A stretch of 64,000 bases of DNA, from assembly GCA_003996215.1 (NCBI GenBank), contig QJPP01003516.1, positions 1 through 64,000 of the forward strand. Direction: 5' to 3'. This document shows, piece after piece, positions 1 to 10,450 of the stretch; position 1 is the first letter of the stretch, and each line of letters opens with the position of its first letter. The stretch comes from Jaltomata sinuosa (lineage: Eukaryota; Streptophyta; Magnoliopsida; Solanales; Solanaceae). The position numbers and the translations under genes are program-made. Under the pieces are notes generated by a model, which saw nothing but the letters and a program-made list of their open reading frames with translations, was not told the origin of the DNA and did no database searches.

Positions 1-356
1 CGGCTTAAGCATACTCATTCTACTCATAATCACACAATGACATACAAGGATCCAGACAGTCAATCGTTTCAACATAAGTACAAAACCAGAATTTTTTTTT
101 TAAGGGGGCCTCGTTTTAGTTAACAAAAACGCCATGCTCATCACTATAGACACTAAAAAATTTAAAATAACAACCTAAACATGCCGGTTCTACTAGATAG
201 CACACCGGAGGGAAAAGAACACGGCAACAAAAACCCTCGGTGGTGACTCACAGGTTTTCTCCCACACCCAACTTAGACTCATGCATTGTCCCCAATGCAT
301 AGATATGAAAGCTAAAAACTGTGAGAATAAAGGAATACCTGTGAAGTCGATATGAC
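1..356 (-). other. RE1 3' non-coding region
   Basis: Read on the minus strand this follows the gag-protease stop codon. It aligns by eye with the 3' region that follows the third ORF in RE5 (44320-44400): both have a run ending in GTGTTCTTT, then GAACCGGCA(T/C)GTTTAG. It also has GGGGACAATGCAT followed by AAGTTGGGTGTGG, like the purine-rich stretches near the 3' end of the other Athila-like elements. No ORF of note and no polymerase sequence is present. The matching 3' LTR would lie outside the window. The homology places this sequence after pol in related elements, which is why RE1 seems to lack pol. Confidence 0.7.
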
Positions 357-2888
357 TCAGATTGTGGAACGTTGTTGGAGACCGCCAGGGTCTCCAAAAC
401 AGGAAAACTCGATAGAGTGTGGCGTTCCAGCTTCCTCTTTGGGCTCCATCGCTAGTCGCGACAACTTCTTCGCTCTTTCTTTGCAGATTCTCTTGCGGTG
501 TTTTCGTTTTCTAGATTTAATTTCACCGCCTTCCTCTACATGTTTACGCTCTCGCACCATACTTCTTGCAACAGCTAGAGTCTCGACCAAACAGTTCTCC
601 TCAAGATACACATCCGCAGGGACTTCCTCAATAGCATTGATGACCGCGACCACCCTCATGTCACTTGGTTGCTTCATTACTCTGGACACATCGAACTTGA
701 CCATTTCATTGTTCAGCCTGAAGGTCAGTTCGTTTTTCTCCATGGCAACCAAGGCTCTTGCTGTGGCTAGCAATGGTCGTCCCAAGATGATGGGAACTTC
801 GAAATCTACTTCGCAATCCAAGATCACAAAGTCAGCTGGGAAGATAAGCTTGCCAATCTTTACTAGCACATCAGACAATATCCCTACGGGTCGCTTTACC
901 GAACGGTCAGCCATCATCACTCTCATGGAAGTTGGTTTAGGAGCTCCCAAACCCAATTTGTTATACACTGCTAGCGGCATCAAATTAATACTAGCACCAA
1001 GATCACACATAGCTCTTCCGAAGTTGAGCTTCCCGATAGTACATGGAACAGTGAACGCACCTGGATCATCCTTCTTTTCAACTAACGACCTTGACGAGAT
1101 AGCGCTGCAGTGATGGAGGTTGTCTTCCGGTTCAAAACTCACCGCCCTCTTCTTTGTAATCAAGTCCTTCATGAACTTGGCATAACCGGGCATTTGTTCC
1201 AGCGCTTCCACCAATGGTATGTTTATTGAAATTTGCTTCAGCATGGTCATGAAGTTCAGGAACTTACCATCGTTAGCTTTCTTCTTCAACCGCTGGGGGA
1301 AAGGAGGTGGGTGTCGAAACATCATAGTTGGAAGCTTTTCAGCTTCCTTGCGTTTCTCCGCGGGCTTTGGAGTTTCCTCCTCTACTGCCTCTTCATCATC
1401 CGCAACATCACCTTGAGTCTGAACTACCGGATGTGATTCCGGTAATATTTTTCCACTTCTTGTGGTGATCTCCATACAGCTAGCGTCATTCCTCGGATGA
1501 GTCGTATCACTCGGCAAGGTACCTGTCTTCCTTTGGTTTAAAGATGCCGAGATCTGACCCACTTGCTGCTCCAATTGCTTGATTGCGGTTGAGTGTGACT
1601 CCACTACTTGACTCAACGTTGATAATTCCGTCGGCATTGCCTTTACTCCAGAGTCAGTCGATTCCACCTTCAGCAACATCTTCGCCATCATGTTCTCAAG
1701 TTTGGACGTCTCAGCCTCGCTGCCAGTTTTATCCCGATTGCCAGGTGGTATATACACCCCACCTCTATCGGTGTTGTTCTTCCAGTTTCCTTGGTCGCGC
1801 TCTTTGTAGCCACTTTTCTCATAGTGGTTGTCTCGCTGATAGTTCCGACCTTGGTTTCCCTGGCCATTGGCCTGGAAACCCCCCAAGTAATTGGCCTCCT
1901 CAGTCTCTATACCTTGGGAACCCACCGCTTGTACCTTCTCTATACTTCCTGACGTCAAGTGCCTTGTCAGGAGATCCAACTGCGTTTTCAGGTGCGCCAT
2001 GTCTTGGTCGCGCTCCTCCTTTTTCCTACGCTGCTCAGCTGACATACCAACTGTATAGGTGCTAGCTGCAACCTCTGAATCTCGTGTGTGCCAGGCCCTG
2101 TTGGTCTTGGTGAGCCTGTCTAAAATAGCTGTGGCGTCGGCAAAAGTGCGACCCATAAACGCTCCACCTGCTGCGTTATCCAATGTCGGCTTGGTAGCCG
2201 AATTTAGTGCCCTGTAGAATGTCTGCATCAAGAATTCGTTGTTCAACTGATGGTTGGGGAACTGTGTCAGCTTCTTCTTAAATCGCAACCAAGTCTCGTG
2301 TAGTGCTTCGTGCGGTTGCTGCCTGAAGTTGCTAATCTCGTCCCTCAACTGTATCATCCGAGAGGGAGGAAAGAACCTTTCTAGGAAAGCTCCTCTCAAC
2401 TCTCCCCACGTTGCGATAGAGTCGGGGGTCAATTCTGTTAACCACAAAGCTGCCTCATCAGACAGAGACAATGGAAACAACCTGAGCCTGATCGCTGTCT
2501 GACTCACTCCTGGCAATTCGAAGGATTTGCAAATGCCCACGAAATTCATCAAGTGCTGATTTGCATCGTCACCAGCAACACCCCGGAACACTCCTCTCAA
2601 GTTCAACAGCTGGATCATCGTGCTAGTGATGTTGAACTTGGCTCCGGGCGGTAGCGGTGGAACAATAATGGCGCCCGTAGCGCCAGCTCCATCTAAATCG
2701 AGATCCTCATCATTCCGTACCACATCATCCTGCAGACCACCAGCATTCAAATTTTGTTGGGCCTGCAGTTCTGCAACGATCCTTGCTGTGTCTAATTGTG
2801 CGGCCATATTCCGCCTCAATGTTCTCGCAAGTTCGGGGTCGTAAGGTAAAATTTGTTCCCCCGAACCTCGGGTACTTGGCATGCACAA
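357..2888 (-). CDS. RE1 Gag-protease polyprotein, intact ORF of an Athila-like element
   Basis: An uninterrupted 843-codon ORF. Residues about 85-270 form a plant retrotransposon gag domain (capsid-like): FNITSTMIQLLNL, then a W-rich helical part with ERFFPPSRM and TNRAWHTR. No CCHC zinc knuckle is visible; a Gly/Asn/Arg-rich stretch follows instead. Residues about 515-755 are the aspartic protease. The catalytic motif is D-L-G-A-S-I-N with D at about residue 629 and I-I-L-G-R-P near its end; DLG in place of DTG is usual in this lineage. The C-terminus is basic (KSRKRKHRKR). The third codon is also ATG, and MPSTRG matches the start of the RE5 gag, so residue 3 may be the true start. The PBS lies 100 bases upstream. 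RT, RNase H and integrase do not follow. The ORF should act, if at all, in particle assembly, with replication enzymes supplied by another element. Confidence 0.9.
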   Translation of the reverse strand: MCMPSTRGSGEQILPYDPELARTLRRNMAAQLDTARIVAELQAQQNLNAGGLQDDVVRNDEDLDLDGAGATGAIIVPPLPPGAKFNITSTMIQLLNLRGVFRGVAGDDANQHLMNFVGICKSFELPGVSQTAIRLRLFPLSLSDEAALWLTELTPDSIATWGELRGAFLERFFPPSRMIQLRDEISNFRQQPHEALHETWLRFKKKLTQFPNHQLNNEFLMQTFYRALNSATKPTLDNAAGGAFMGRTFADATAILDRLTKTNRAWHTRDSEVAASTYTVGMSAEQRRKKEERDQDMAHLKTQLDLLTRHLTSGSIEKVQAVGSQGIETEEANYLGGFQANGQGNQGRNYQRDNHYEKSGYKERDQGNWKNNTDRGGVYIPPGNRDKTGSEAETSKLENMMAKMLLKVESTDSGVKAMPTELSTLSQVVESHSTAIKQLEQQVGQISASLNQRKTGTLPSDTTHPRNDASCMEITTRSGKILPESHPVVQTQGDVADDEEAVEEETPKPAEKRKEAEKLPTMMFRHPPPFPQRLKKKANDGKFLNFMTMLKQISINIPLVEALEQMPGYAKFMKDLITKKRAVSFEPEDNLHHCSAISSRSLVEKKDDPGAFTVPCTIGKLNFGRAMCDLGASINLMPLAVYNKLGLGAPKPTSMRVMMADRSVKRPVGILSDVLVKIGKLIFPADFVILDCEVDFEVPIILGRPLLATARALVAMEKNELTFRLNNEMVKFDVSRVMKQPSDMRVVAVINAIEEVPADVYLEENCLVETLAVARSMVRERKHVEEGGEIKSRKRKHRKRICKERAKKLSRLAMEPKEEAGTPHSIEFSCFGDPGGLQQRSTI

Positions 2889-2988
2889 CCTGTACCCTGT
2901 CCAAAAACAAAAACAACAAACAAAAATAAAAGCAGGAACTTATGACTAAAAGTCAACTAAACACACCAGACTTAATCAAAAACCGTAT

Positions 2989-3006
2989 TCCCCGGCAACG
3001 GCGCCA
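2989..3006 (-). other. RE1 primer-binding site, tRNA-Asp type
   Basis: On the minus strand it reads TGGCGCCGTTGCCGGGGA. This is the complement of the 3' end of plant tRNA-Asp(GUC) as I know it, 18 of 18. It lies five bases inside the LTR edge, where minus-strand DNA synthesis is primed. This is the best preserved PBS in the window and agrees with RE1 being young. Confidence 0.9.
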
Positions 3007-3937
3007 CTTTTTTATAACGCTCAAACTACACCTCAAATTAACGAGGCGTAAGCGATCGTTGTCAAGTAAAGAACCCAACAAGGTTGGGGTCGAATCCCAC
3101 AGAGAATATGGTGAAGATTAAGCCTTTCGTGAAGTATGTGACTAGTCGTCAATTGTTTCCGGTAATTAAAGGGGGGGGTTTGTAATCAACGTGAACAAAA
3201 GCAACAATTATGTAAGAGAAATAATCAGTAGGAGAGAATGAACTAGGGATGAGTTCACCATGGCGTTGTAACAATGTCGATTCTAGGCTTAACCGGGTTC
3301 TTTCTACATGCGTGTCACGATGTGATTGTGTCAATTGTATCGTCTAAACGTCTCTCGACCAAATAAACAAATTTCCTTTTCTATTCTCTCGACCTCGAAA
3401 AGATGTGCTTTTTAGCTTTCAATCCTAACATCAAGTAGCTTAATCCAGTTACGACATTAATCATTAGACGAGAGTTAGTAGTCTCGAATCCTTGTTGTTA
3501 ATCAAGTTTTCCCGGTTTTAATCTCTTTACTCAAGCAAATTAAACCTAGGCATGTTCTAATGTTTGCAACCACTAGAAAACGTAACATAAAGTATGATTA
3601 ACAACGTGACTACATGTAAATTGAACCCAACGCTACCCGGAATCTAAATCGCTACGTTTGCCATGGCTCCCACAACCCTAGTTGCGGGAGTTTTAGTTAC
3701 TCATGCTCGAAGAAGAAGAGAAGAAAGTCATGTTCATAAAATAATAAAGAACCGAGATCCTTACAATATATTGAGGACAATCTTCAAGTATCCAAGAACA
3801 AAAGAAACCAAGAACTCAAGAACGAATCAAGAACACGAATTCAAGAAGAGCAAACGTGTTTCTTGATCTCAAAAACAACTAAAAAAACGTGTTTAAACTA
3901 ATGGGTGAACTATCAATAAAATAAACCTATCATAGGG

Positions 3938-3945
3938 TATTTATA
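3938..3945 (-). promoter_or_regulatory. TATA box of the RE1 LTR
   Basis: TATAAATA on the minus strand, about 50 bases downstream of the CG-rich cassette. The same octamer occurs in both RE5 LTRs. It is the probable core promoter of RE1; the transcription start is not resolved. Confidence 0.6.
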
Positions 3946-3989
3946 GGAGTAATAGAATCCAAATCCAAAACGGGCTAGGAATCCCCAAA

Positions 3990-4195
3990 ACGCGGGCAGC
4001 CGCTTGACGCCACTGCCTTAACTTGACGGCCAGGCTTGACGGACCGTCATGGCAGTGACGGACCATCGCCTGGACCGTCACTGCTAGGCAGTGGTGCCGC
4101 CTGAAGGTCTGCCTTGGTGTGACGGTCCCAGTGACGGACCGTCACATGTGTGACGGGCCGTCACTCAGGCCGTCACTCTTAGGCAGAATGTTGTT
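3990..4195 (-). promoter_or_regulatory. CG-rich palindromic U3 cassette of RE1
   Basis: A cluster of related inverted repeats: GTGACGGACCGTCAC at 4131-4145 and GTGACGGGCCGTCAC at 4150-4164, both perfect 7-bp arms around one base, plus several degenerate GACGG(A/T)CC copies. It is much richer in CG than the sequence around it and lies directly upstream of the TATA box. By position it could be an enhancer or silencing target; function is inferred. Confidence 0.6.
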
Positions 4196-4343
4196 TTTTC
4201 GCGTATTTCCTTCCGTTTCCGTGTTTGTTTCCATTTCCTACAAATACAACATAAAAATATCAAAAACAACAACGGTTGCTTGAAAACGTACGATTGTTCT
4301 TAGTAAAAAGGAGTCGAAAGTGACGTAAATTGGCGTCACATCA

Positions 4344-6255
4344 GCCATTTCTTTCATTTTCATTCAACACGTGACACCATTTCACTTCTTTTTATTTGAA
4401 GCCCCAATTCTTATCATTTTGTTCACCTTGAGGATGATCTTTCTTTCTTTACCTCTTTGCTTTTCATTTTGCTTTCTTTCTTCCTTATTTTTGGCGATTC
4501 TTATTAAGAAACAAACCATGATTTACTCATTTAGTACTCCTCCAAGTTACCTTTATAAACCCTCAAACATAGGCTTTTAGCCTCGATTTCGCACTTGTGG
4601 AGTTCAAGGAGGGATGGGTTCAAGAGAGGGATTCATTATCAAAATGGTTCCCTTAAAATATGATGATTTTCCCTTAAGAATGATGTCAGTAAGTCCATTA
4701 TTGTGCCAATTCATCTATCTAAATTAGTATGGCTACACAAGGTGGACCAACCCAACCATCAAAATCTACAGTCAATGTGATTCGCACATGTCAAAGTGCG
4801 GGTCGCACGTGCAACACACAGGCCAAATAGTGGCATGTGCGAAGCTCGTACGGTTCATACGTTGACATGTGCAATTCTGTGTTCTCGACTGCGACAAGTT
4901 CTATTTAGCCTAATGGGTACTCAGACTTCCCCTGGCTCACAACAACCAACACATCAACTACCAAATACCAAAAGAAGCTAAAAAGTAAAGAAAACTAACA
5001 AGCTAAATATGAACTTCTTCCACAACAACAACAACAAAGCTCAACAAGGGAATAAAACCAAACAAAACAAGCCTGACAAGGGCACCATAATGAGGAGAGT
5101 TGGTGCTTATACTTGATGAGACACAATTAATGATGCAATGGAAGAACTTGATGGAATTTATTTGTGTGCTTAAGGAAGAGGAGTACCTTTGTTTTGAGAA
5201 GAAAACATTTGGGGCCTTATGATTGTTTTTTTTAGAATGTTTAAAATTACCTGGAATCTGCTATTACCTTCACACTCGTGGGCAGTCCGGTGCGTACGCG
5301 ATAGCATGATTTTTATTAGCCTTTGCATACGGGGACGATCCATCACGTTCGTGAAGTAGGATTGTTGGACCATATTTTTACATTTTCTTTTGGCTCACTG
5401 TTCACAACGTGTGATGTCTAGTGCGACGGGCACTTTGGGAGGTGCAAAATGGACCATGTTCGCACATGCCAATGCTTATGCCCAGTTCACTGGATGATCG
5501 TGCAATGGGATGTGCGACGGGCACTTTTTTAGGTGCCAAAAATACGTCTTTCAGAGGTATTTTTGGTACTTCTCAACACTTGGTTCCTCTTCTCATTCCT
5601 TTGGGCACACAAATACAAACCTAAAAGAAAACAAAAAGTGAATTAAGCATAAAAATGATGGGTTGCCTCCTATCAAGTGCACAATTTAATGTCGCAGCGC
5701 AACGCAAACTATGTCACCATTTGGATATCTATTTGGATGATTTAAACCTTCAACCCAAACTTGGATCGAACATTCAATGACAAGAACGGGGTGAAGGTAT
5801 GAACATAAGAAGGCCACTTTCTTGATTTTGCATTTTGCACTTTTTATCCTTCAAGTGAGGAAGGTCGCTTTACCTTCTATCCACGACAACTTTAAAACTG
5901 GATAAACCTTGATCCATACTCCTTCCAAGGTCTTACAAGAGCTTGATTACTTTGACTTTAATTCATTCAAACAAACTCAATGTTGACAAGTGGTTGGAGT
6001 AAGAATAGGGCATCTCAACTTTCAAACTTGTCTCATTATAGCATCCTCACTTTCGAATGAACTAGAGTCTTTCACGATGAATCGTTGCAACTCTAGAATC
6101 ATTCATTTACTTTCGGCATCGTGATCCTTATATGGATTAGTTGGCTGCCACAAGACCTTCAAGTCATGCGTATCCCTTGTTTCTTCCTCTTGTTTAGATT
6201 CAAGAACTCGCGCTACAAACTCACTTTTAGGAGATTTCATATTTTCAAAATCTTC
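4344..6255 (-). mobile_element. RE2 copy A, partial internal region
   Basis: It matches B from about 7139 onward. Relative to B it has lost about 470 bases: TCAAAATGGTTC at 4640 jumps to the block that B has near 7915. It keeps the CG-rich post-gag cassette (4795-4890 and 5265-5550, with GTGCGACGGGCACTTT twice), the hairpin at 5657-5674 and the acidic 3' end of the gag-like ORF (to 6103). It then breaks into LTR sequence at a TTCATC microhomology near 6256. Its other side was cut by RE1. Confidence 0.75.
6103..6255 (-). pseudogene. RE2-A gag-like ORF, 3' remnant
   Basis: It encodes the acidic tail seen in B and C (ENMKSP.SEFV..VLESKQEEET...LWQPTNPYK). Everything upstream, including the knuckle, is deleted; an open frame continues into LTR sequence and has no meaning there. 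Confidence 0.6.
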
Positions 6256-6494
6256 TTCATCCGAATTCTTACCGGACACTTCTAAAACATAGAGACCAAT
6301 CAGCTGCCAGTTCCATATTTCTTTAGATAGCTTTCTTTTTGACTTGTTTTCATCCGAATTCTTACCGGACACTTCTAAAACATAGAGACTTACAAAATAG
6401 AAGTAATCCGTGTCAATTGCACTATTTTACCACTTATTATTAGCAAACGCATATGATTAAGAGTTAAATAAGTAGGTAGAATACCAACTTATCA
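6256..6494 (-). repeat. RE2 A/B shared LTR remnant with 41-bp direct repeats
   Basis: In element orientation this is only the first part of the LTR, starting TGATAAGTTGG at 6494. A perfect 41-bp repeat occurs at 6256-6296 and 6349-6389, 93 bp apart. Its ends coincide with two breakpoints: TTCATC joins gag-like sequence to LTR, and AGAC joins the two LTR pieces. This fits microhomology-mediated deletion plus duplication. Confidence 0.75.
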
Positions 6495-9400
6495 AACCCC
6501 CAAACTTGAACTATTGCTTTTCCTCAAGAAACTAAAAATTGTAACTCAAGAGGCACACAACACAAGTGCAAATAACAATACCATAAGCCAAGGAAAATCC
6601 ATTTCAAGCACCAAACATGACTTCGGTTGGTAATAACGATTAGTCAATCACAAGATAACTTAATCTAACCATTCCCCTATCTTCAAAACACAATTCAAGG
6701 ATGCAATGAAACTATGAGAACAACCAAGTGACAACAACCAAGTGACAACAACCAATCCTCAAGATGTGACTCAAACTACTAGTTTACCAAACATGCTTTT
6801 TTGACTCATTTTCGGAGTTTATCAATGTCACCAGTTATCCCAATTTGCCTGCCCTCACAACAACGAAAGTCCAAAAAACACATATTATGTACAAAGACAA
6901 TCACAAGCGACAAATACAAAAACACTCACACTCACAAGAAATTTCAAGTACCAACAAGTATCAACCATAGGCTTGCCCTTATTCTCATTCACCACTAGCT
7001 TAAAAACAATCGTTTAGAGATCTGAAAGGGCTTTTCTAAGCTTGTAATGTAGGCTCGTGGATGGGTAGTATTCACATTTGGATTCAAGTGACTACATTCT
7101 ACTCGAACTCTATACAACGTTTTCAATTCCAAACCAAGGTCATTTCTTTCATTTTCATTCAACGCGTGACACCATTTCACTTCTTTTTATTTGAAGCCCC
7201 AATTCTTATCATTTTCTTCACCTTGGAGGATGATCTTTCTTTCTTTTTCTCTTTGCTTTTCATTTTGCTTTCTTTCTTCCTTCTTTTTGGCGATTCTTAT
7301 TAAGCAATAAACCATGATTTACTCGTTTATCACTCCTCCAAGGTACCTTTATAAACCCTCAAACATAGGCTTTTAGCCTCGATTTCACACTTGTGGAGTT
7401 CAAAGAGGGAGGGGTTCAAGAGAGGGATTCATTATCAAAATGGTTCAAGGCTTGTAACGAGGTTGCCAAAGAAGAGGTATTAGGCTCAATAGGGGTGACT
7501 AATTATACAATTTAAGTGAAATGGTGGCTTTTAAGGCTATGTAGGCTTCAATAATCATAAAGAAGGCCTAAGATCATTTCTCCAACCAAGAGTAATCAAG
7601 ACTAGCATTAACGACTAACCGGGCAAGTTCTAGTTAACAAAAGAAAGCACAAGAGTTATTCAACTAAACCTCACCACACATGGCATGCAAATCATGAAAG
7701 AAGGATAGATTTTTACCTCCTAAACAAGAACAAAGAGGAGCCAATCTATATTATCACCGCTAATGAGCTAAGAGTCACAAAAAGATCAAAGGGGTTGTCA
7801 AAAACATCATTCTTTGCCATGTAATTTTCACAATTTTTTTGGAAGGCTATGCTTATTTCACTTAGCACGCAAGACTACTTAATTAGTACCAAACAAGACA
7901 ATCACAACCAAAACCTCAAAAGATGATGATTTTCCCTTAAGAATGATGTCACTAAGTCAATCATTGTGCCAATTCATCTATCTAAATCAGTATTGCTACA
8001 CAAGGTGGATCAACCCAACCATCACCATCTACAGGAAATGTTTATTCACACATGTCAAAGTGCGGGTCGCACATGCAACACACAGGCCAAACAGTGGGCA
8101 TGTACGAAGCTCGTGCGGTTCGCATATTGACATGTGTGATTCTGTGTTCCCGGCTCTAACAAGTTCTATTTAGCCTAACGGGTACTCAGACTTCCCCTGG
8201 CTCACAACAACCAACATATCAACTACTAAATACCAAAATAATCTAAAAGCAAAGAAAACTAACAAGCTAAACCATCAACTTTTTCCACAACAACACCAAA
8301 GCTCAACAAGGGCATAAAACCAAACAAAACAAGCCTGACAAGGGCACCATAATGAGGAGGGTTGGCTCTTATAACTGATGAGACACAATTAGTGATGCAA
8401 TGGAAGAACTTGATGGAATTTATATTTGTGCTTAAGGAAGAGGAGCACCTTTGTTTTACGAAGAAAACATTTGGGGCCTTATGATTGTTTTTTTATAATG
8501 TTTAAAATTACCTGGAATCTGTTGTTACCTTCGCACTCGTGGGCAGTCTAGTGCGTATGCGATAGCATGGATTTTAATTGGCCTTCGCATACGCGAACGG
8601 TCCATCGCATTCGTGAAGTAGGATTGCTGGACCAGATTTTTACATTTTCTTCTGTCTCACTGTTCACATAGTATGAAGTCGAGTGCGAAGGGCACTTTGG
8701 GATGTGCGAAATGCACCATGTTCGCACATGCCAATGTTTATGCCCACTTCACTGGTTGATCGTGCAATGGCATGTGCGACGGGCACTTTTCTAGGTGCCA
8801 TAAACATGTCTTTCAGAGGTATTTTTGGTACTTCTCAACACTTGGTTCCTCTTCTCATTCATTTGGGCACCTAAATACAAACCTAAAAGAAAAAAAAAGT
8901 GAATAAAGAATAAAAATGATGGGTTGCCTCCTATCAAGTGTACAATTTAACGTCGCAGCGCAACGCAAACTATGTCACCATTTGGATCTCTATTTGGATG
9001 ATTTAAACCTTCAACCCAAACTTGAATCGAACATTCGATGATAAGCACGGGGTGAAGGTATGAACATGAGAAGGCCACTTTCTTGATTTTGCATTTTGCA
9101 CTTTTTATCCTTGAAGTGAGGAAGGTTGCTTTACCTTCTATCCATGACAACTTTAAAATTGGATAAACTTTGATCCATCCTCCTTCAAAGGTCTTCCAAG
9201 AGCTTGATTACTTTGACTTTCATTCATTAAACCAAACTCAAGGTTGACAAGTGGTTGGAGTACGATTAGGGAGTCTCAATCTTCAATCTTGTCTCATTAT
9301 AGCATCCTCACTTTCGAATGAACTAGAGTCTTTCACGATGAATCGTTGAAACTCTAGTATCATTCATTTACTTTTGACATCGTGATACTTGTATGGATTT

Positions 9401-10159
9401 GTTGGTTGCCACAACACCTTCAAGTCACGCATTGCCCCTGTTTCTTCCTCTTGTTTAGATTCAAGAACTCCCGCTACAAACTCACTCTCAGGAGATTTCA
9501 TATTTTCAAAATATTCTTCATCATCCCCAAGGTGAATTTGCTCGGTTTCAATGTTGGAGGCATGTTCATTGATTGGACTTGGAGGGGTTTCTTCATCAAT
9601 TTGACCAAGATGAGTAGACAAATCAGTCATGGATTGCATGGCATGATTTATCTCCTCGCCTTCCTTTATTCTCATGTCCACCAAGCCTATCTTTATGGAT
9701 TTTACAGCCTCCTCTTGGGTTTCTAGTGAGGCCATGAGGGTGTGGATCTTGGAAAATATGCCTCCTTCCCTTGCTAAGTCTTGGTTCCTATTAAGATCAC
9801 AAGCACCACTAGCAACATTGTTAGCACAAGAGGGGAAAGAAGGATGGTCATCATTACGACATTTACTCTAATGTCCGTCATGACCACCACACAAATACAA
9901 ATTTCACCCATCATAGGAGCGAGAAGGTAAATACCTCTCTCTCCTAAGGCCAACTCTACATATTTGCCCAAGGTGGGGTCCTCCATAATAAAAATAATAG
10001 TAGAGAATATAAACTGGGATGCAACCACTAACATTTCTATCATTTTGAGATACCATGAAACCAATCAACAAAATAAATTTAAACAAAATAAAAACAACTA
10101 TTCATAAAATTGAACTAGAGTAAATAAACTCAAATTCTAAACTAACTCAGTACGCCAAA
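6495..10159 (-). mobile_element. RE2 copy B, internal region
   Basis: From right to left: 5' leader, gag-like ORF, hairpin (8918-8935), CG-rich cassette (8525-8800 and 8055-8150), long AT-rich 3' non-coding region, and a polypurine tract next to the LTR (TTCAAGTTTGGGGGTT on the minus strand, 6495-6510). The 3' region keeps CTAGAACTTGCCCGG (7619-7635) and GAGCCTACATTACAAG (7038-7056), which recur in RE5 and RE6. The PBS is deleted: the leader stops just before it and joins mid-LTR sequence at 10160. Confidence 0.8.
9364..10086 (-). pseudogene. RE2-B gag-like ORF
   Basis: The readable frame starts near 10050 and runs through GGPHLG.ICR and RRERYLPSRSYDG, hits in-frame stops in the knuckle, then continues as an open 123-residue acidic segment (9735-9364). 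The knuckle equivalent reads L-Y-L-C-G-G-H-D-G-H-stop-S-K-C, so its first Cys and its Trp codon are lost. An unrelated-looking hydrophobic ORF over 9774-10064 is another frame of the same sequence. It is probably a small nucleic-acid-binding gag-like protein; it is dead here. Confidence 0.6.
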
Positions 10160-10450
10160 TTGATCTTCATGTATGGGGAAGGACTGCCACGTTCGCCAGC
10201 TTCTGCTCAAGTACCATCGCGTTCGCGAAGAGGATGCCGCATTCGCACAGACCAATTAGCTGCCAGTTCCATATTTCTTCGGATAGCTTCCTTTTTGACT
10301 TGTTTTCATACGAATTCTTCCCGGACACTTCTAAAACATAGAGACCTACAAAATAGAAGTAATCCGTGTCAATTGCACTATTTTACCACTTATTATTAGC
10401 AAAAGCATAAGATTAAGAGTTAAATAAGTAGGTAGAATACCAACTTATCA
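10160..10450 (-). repeat. RE2 B/C shared LTR remnant
   Basis: It is the first 291 bases of the LTR in element orientation, matching about 15142-15432 of the complete LTR and starting TGATAAGTTGG at 10450. The rest of the LTR and the PBS are missing; the join to the B leader lies in a short AATT/TTGA overlap. It includes part of the CG-rich cassette (10180-10250, TTCGCGAAG style). Confidence 0.75.

Larger units (their letters stand above)
3012..4343 (-). repeat. RE1 5' LTR
   Basis: In element orientation it begins TGATGTGACGCC at 4343, the same start as both RE5 LTRs (TGATGTGACG/A), and ends GAGCGTTATAA next to the PBS. The terminal CA is changed to AA. It shares the U5 block CATGAGTA(A/G)CTAAA...CTAGGG with RE5 and RE6. 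It holds a CG-rich palindromic cassette upstream of a TATA box. The flank beyond 4343 (GCCAT) matches the interior of RE2 copy B (about 7139), so RE1 is inserted in RE2 copy A. The mate LTR is outside the window. Confidence 0.85.

Noticed and set aside
352..1113. 253-codon plus-strand ORF
   Set aside because: It is the opposite strand of the RE1 protease region; its protein has no recognisable domain.
1583..2065. 160-codon plus-strand ORF
   Set aside because: Antisense shadow of the RE1 gag.
2989..3006. Match to the end of a tRNA-Asp gene
   Set aside because: Only the terminal 18 bases match and it stands beside an LTR, so it is a primer-binding site.
9774..10064. Hydrophobic ORF that could pass for a membrane protein
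   Set aside because: It is an alternative frame of the RE2 gag-like sequence; the frame with the knuckle and acidic tail is conserved between B and C.
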